Below are positions 7,276 through 8,756 of a DNA stretch of 8,756 nucleotides, one piece after another. This DNA comes from Rhodospirillaceae bacterium. GTDB taxonomy: Bacteria; Pseudomonadota; Alphaproteobacteria; MPNO01; UBA2964. How positions within the stretch are numbered: position 1 is the first letter of the stretch; every line of letters starts with the position of its first letter. The notes under the pieces were generated by a model. The model was given only the letters and a program-made list of their open reading frames with translations. It searched no databases and was not told where the DNA came from. The position numbers and the translations under genes are program-made. Location of the stretch: NCBI GenBank assembly GCA_002712335.1, contig PATI01000050.1, positions 1 through 8,756 of the forward strand, written 5' to 3'.

Positions 7276-7811
7276 TTTTAATTAAAGCCTTTTTGTGCGT
7301 AGGGGCTTTTATATCTATTTTAGGATTATGGCATCCCGCTAAGGCCTTACTCGGACAGATGCTTTTAGAAACTGCGTTTAAGGCTGGAGGTGAACAGCCT
7401 TGGCCGGGGGCCGATTTACGTCCTATAGGGAAACTTCAATTCCCTCGTCTCGGTATTCAGAAGATCATATTAAGCAACGCAACCGGACAAGCAATGGCTT
7501 GGGGCCCTGCAATTTTAGGCAATAAAAAATTCCCTGACTTCAAAGGGCTAACCATAATTGTAGGACACCGAGATAGCCACATGAGATTTCTCAAAGACCT
7601 AAAGCAAGGAGACCTGTTAAAATTTATAACACTAAACGGCAAACAATTAAGATTTATTGTTAATGCTAAAAGGGTTGTGGAAAAAACGCTTTGGGTACCG
7701 ATAGTAACAAAAAATCTTCAACCAGAAATAATATTAGTAACCTGTTGGCCAATTGAAGAAGAAGGACCTACAGATAAACGCTTTTTGGTTCATTTAGTAT
7801 CCGACAACTAG
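7260..7811 (+). CDS. class GN sortase (marine proteobacterial type, TIGR03784-like)
   Basis: The 183-residue cysteine transpeptidase is anchored in the inner membrane by an N-terminal helix (about 5-24), with its active site outside. The family feature PWPGAD (47-52) precedes the sortase barrel. The catalytic residues are H103 in VGHRDSH, C162 in ILVTCWP (matching the TLxTC motif) and R174 in DKRFLV, so the triad is intact. The length is normal for the class. The ATG at 7260 lies inside the end of the preceding gene (16-bp overlap), which implies translational coupling and a one-to-one enzyme/target relation, as known for this family. It should cleave the LPQTG of its neighbour and transfer it to an amine acceptor. 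The acceptor in diderm bacteria is not known. Confidence 0.93.
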   Translation: MAATIILIKAFLCVGAFISILGLWHPAKALLGQMLLETAFKAGGEQPWPGADLRPIGKLQFPRLGIQKIILSNATGQAMAWGPAILGNKKFPDFKGLTIIVGHRDSHMRFLKDLKQGDLLKFITLNGKQLRFIVNAKRVVEKTLWVPIVTKNLQPEIILVTCWPIEEEGPTDKRFLVHLVSDN

Positions 7812-7830
7812 TGCAGTTGATGATCCTATA

Positions 7831-7851
7831 AGAGTTAAAATTTAATACTCT
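7831..7851 (+). terminator. possible weak terminator after the sortase gene
   Basis: Twenty bases after the sortase stop, AGAGTTAA can pair with TTAA and CTCT (two-base TA bulge) around a short AT-rich loop, followed by TTTAAATAG. The stem is AT-rich and the T-run is short, so this is only a candidate. The rest of the 204-bp gap to the transporter gene holds other small inverted repeats but no gene. Confidence 0.2.
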
Positions 7852-7981
7852 TTAAATAGTTTATTCTATCAGGCCTCCGCCGAGGTTGGTTCCAAGTTCA
7901 GGACATTATTTTTAGTATTATTTCAATAGTAAGTCCAAATACTAACGAAAAACCTAGTCTCTCACCTTTTTTAATGAGGGA

Positions 7982-7998
7982 ATGAATTTATAATTCAT
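7982..7998. repeat. perfect 7-bp inverted repeat downstream of the EamA gene
   Basis: ATGAATT (7982-7988) and AATTCAT (7992-7998) are exact reverse complements separated by TAT. The repeat lies 18 bp beyond the stop of the minus-strand transporter gene, where a terminator would be expected. It lacks GC content and a clear T-tract on that strand. It may be a weak terminator or simply AT-rich coincidence. Confidence 0.3.
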
Positions 7999-8015
7999 CT
8001 TATTTCTATGAAAAC

Positions 8016-8756
8016 TTAGTCTTTCTCTCTCTCTCTTTTCTCAAACCACGCATTAAGAAAAACACCAACAAATACTACGGTACCCCCTAGCCAGATCCAA
8101 ATTGCTGGTAATTCTCTAAAAAACAACCAGCCCGCAAGACCAGCAAATATCAATTTCGTGAAATCTGCGGGTAAAACTACAGTAGCGTCGGCTTCCCGAA
8201 AGGCCTGAGCTAAGGATAATTGTGTAGTGCAACCAAAAATTGCAATCAAAACCATAAACATAAATTGATCAAAAGTTGGCCATTGCCAGTAAAAGAGGGC
8301 TGCAATTAGGCAAACCGGAAGCTGCAATAAAGAAGCATAAAGCGCAATCGTCGCTGGCGAATCCGTTCGGGAAAGCACCTTAATAACCACGAGCGCCAAA
8401 CCCCACATTGCAGAAGACATTATTAATAATATGGATCCTGTGCTAATCTCGACCGTCCACGGTCTCAGAATTAGAAAGGCTCCGAAAAACCCGATTGCAA
8501 GCGCCACATATCGAGCACTAGAAACCCGTTCACCAAGCAGAATTATTGCCCCTGCTGTTCCTATCAGTGGAGCGGTAAACGTTAAAGCCACAACCTTCGC
8601 AAGAGGTTCCATGGTTAGGGCTAAAAAATATGCGAGCATCGCAAAAACATTGAGAATTGCCCGCAAGCCCTGAAGCGGGAAATTTGCAGTGCGGAATGGA
8701 TTGGTTCCGGGTCGGACAAATATTGGTATCATAAGACAAATGCCAATCGAATGCCT
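8016..8756 (-). CDS. EamA/DMT-superfamily transporter, partial (5' end outside the window)
   Basis: The frame runs open to the right edge (codons upstream of the ATG at 8732 read RHSIGICL), so the protein begins outside. The visible part is about 246 residues, compared with roughly 290-300 for the family. It shows the end of the first EamA repeat: RAILNVFAMLAYFLALTMEPLAK, then ALTFTAPLIGTAGAIILLGERVS. The complete second repeat follows, with AMWGLALVVIKVL, QAFREADATVVLP and FFRELPAIWIWLG. About eight membrane helices are visible. These inner-membrane carriers export or take up small metabolites and the substrate cannot be told from sequence. The C-terminus is a charged KREREKD tail encoded by a dinucleotide repeat. 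The gene converges with the sortase operon across 204 bp. Confidence 0.9.
   Translation of the reverse strand, partial: RHSIGICLMIPIFVRPGTNPFRTANFPLQGLRAILNVFAMLAYFLALTMEPLAKVVALTFTAPLIGTAGAIILLGERVSSARYVALAIGFFGAFLILRPWTVEISTGSILLIMSSAMWGLALVVIKVLSRTDSPATIALYASLLQLPVCLIAALFYWQWPTFDQFMFMVLIAIFGCTTQLSLAQAFREADATVVLPADFTKLIFAGLAGWLFFRELPAIWIWLGGTVVFVGVFLNAWFEKREREKD
8025..8036. repeat. (CT)6 dinucleotide repeat in the 3' end of the EamA gene
   Basis: Six CT units (AG on the coding strand) lie just inside the stop of the transporter gene and encode the alternating Arg-Glu tail. Slippage would change only the last few residues and the stop used. Confidence 0.7.

Noticed and set aside
8431..8739. 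Short open frames on both strands inside the transporter gene
   Set aside because: They are alternative-frame shadows of the EamA coding sequence, which has clear family motifs.
1..8756. Mobile element, CRISPR array, tRNA or phage module
   Set aside because: No transposase, integrase, regularly spaced repeats, terminal inverted repeats or cloverleaf-like sequence was recognised.

Overview
The window is an AT-rich stretch (roughly 37-38% GC by eye) with compact, short-gapped genes of proteobacterial type. The GlnE segment closely resembles alphaproteobacterial GlnE. A clan AA retropepsin-like protease, a DUF3429 membrane protein and the 'marine proteobacterial' sortase with its single dedicated target all point to a low-GC, probably marine alphaproteobacterium. 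The exact lineage cannot be read from the sequence. No tRNA, rRNA, CRISPR array, transposase or integrase was found.

Layout: (1) 1-1676 (+) is the 3' part of glnE, open at the left edge. It holds the C-terminal adenylyltransferase domain, but an in-frame TAA at 1413-1415 cuts off the last 86 codons. Those codons remain open and family-like up to a second TAA at 1674-1676, which sits inside a small hairpin followed by a T-tract. (2) 1759-2502 (-) encodes a membrane-anchored retropepsin-like aspartic protease, convergent with glnE. (3) 2653-3510 (+) encodes an aldo/keto reductase close to the YdbC/PdxI type, followed at 77 bp by (4) 3588-4013 (+), a five-helix DUF3429 membrane protein. (5) 4064-4915 (-) is a TauD/TfdA-family Fe(II)/2-oxoglutarate dioxygenase, convergent with DUF3429 and divergent from the next unit. 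(6) 4990-7275 and 7260-7811 (+) form a translationally overlapping pair: a secreted VIT-vWA protein ending in LPQTG, a membrane helix and a basic tail, then a class GN sortase. (7) 8016-8756 (-) is an EamA/DMT-family transporter that runs off the right edge.

The only clear functional unit is the sortase pair. The target is exported through a signal peptide and held in the inner membrane by its C-terminal helix. It would then be cleaved at LPQT|G by the sortase encoded immediately downstream, in a cell that should be diderm. The acceptor to which the processed vWA protein is joined in such bacteria is not known, so this is the most interesting locus here, although the enzyme/target pairing itself is a recognised family association. 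The other genes look like unrelated housekeeping or metabolic functions.

Two sequence irregularities deserve attention: the in-frame stop in glnE, and the 5' end of the sortase target. The target has no in-frame ATG start and would gain one at 4973 if a run of five A residues were six.
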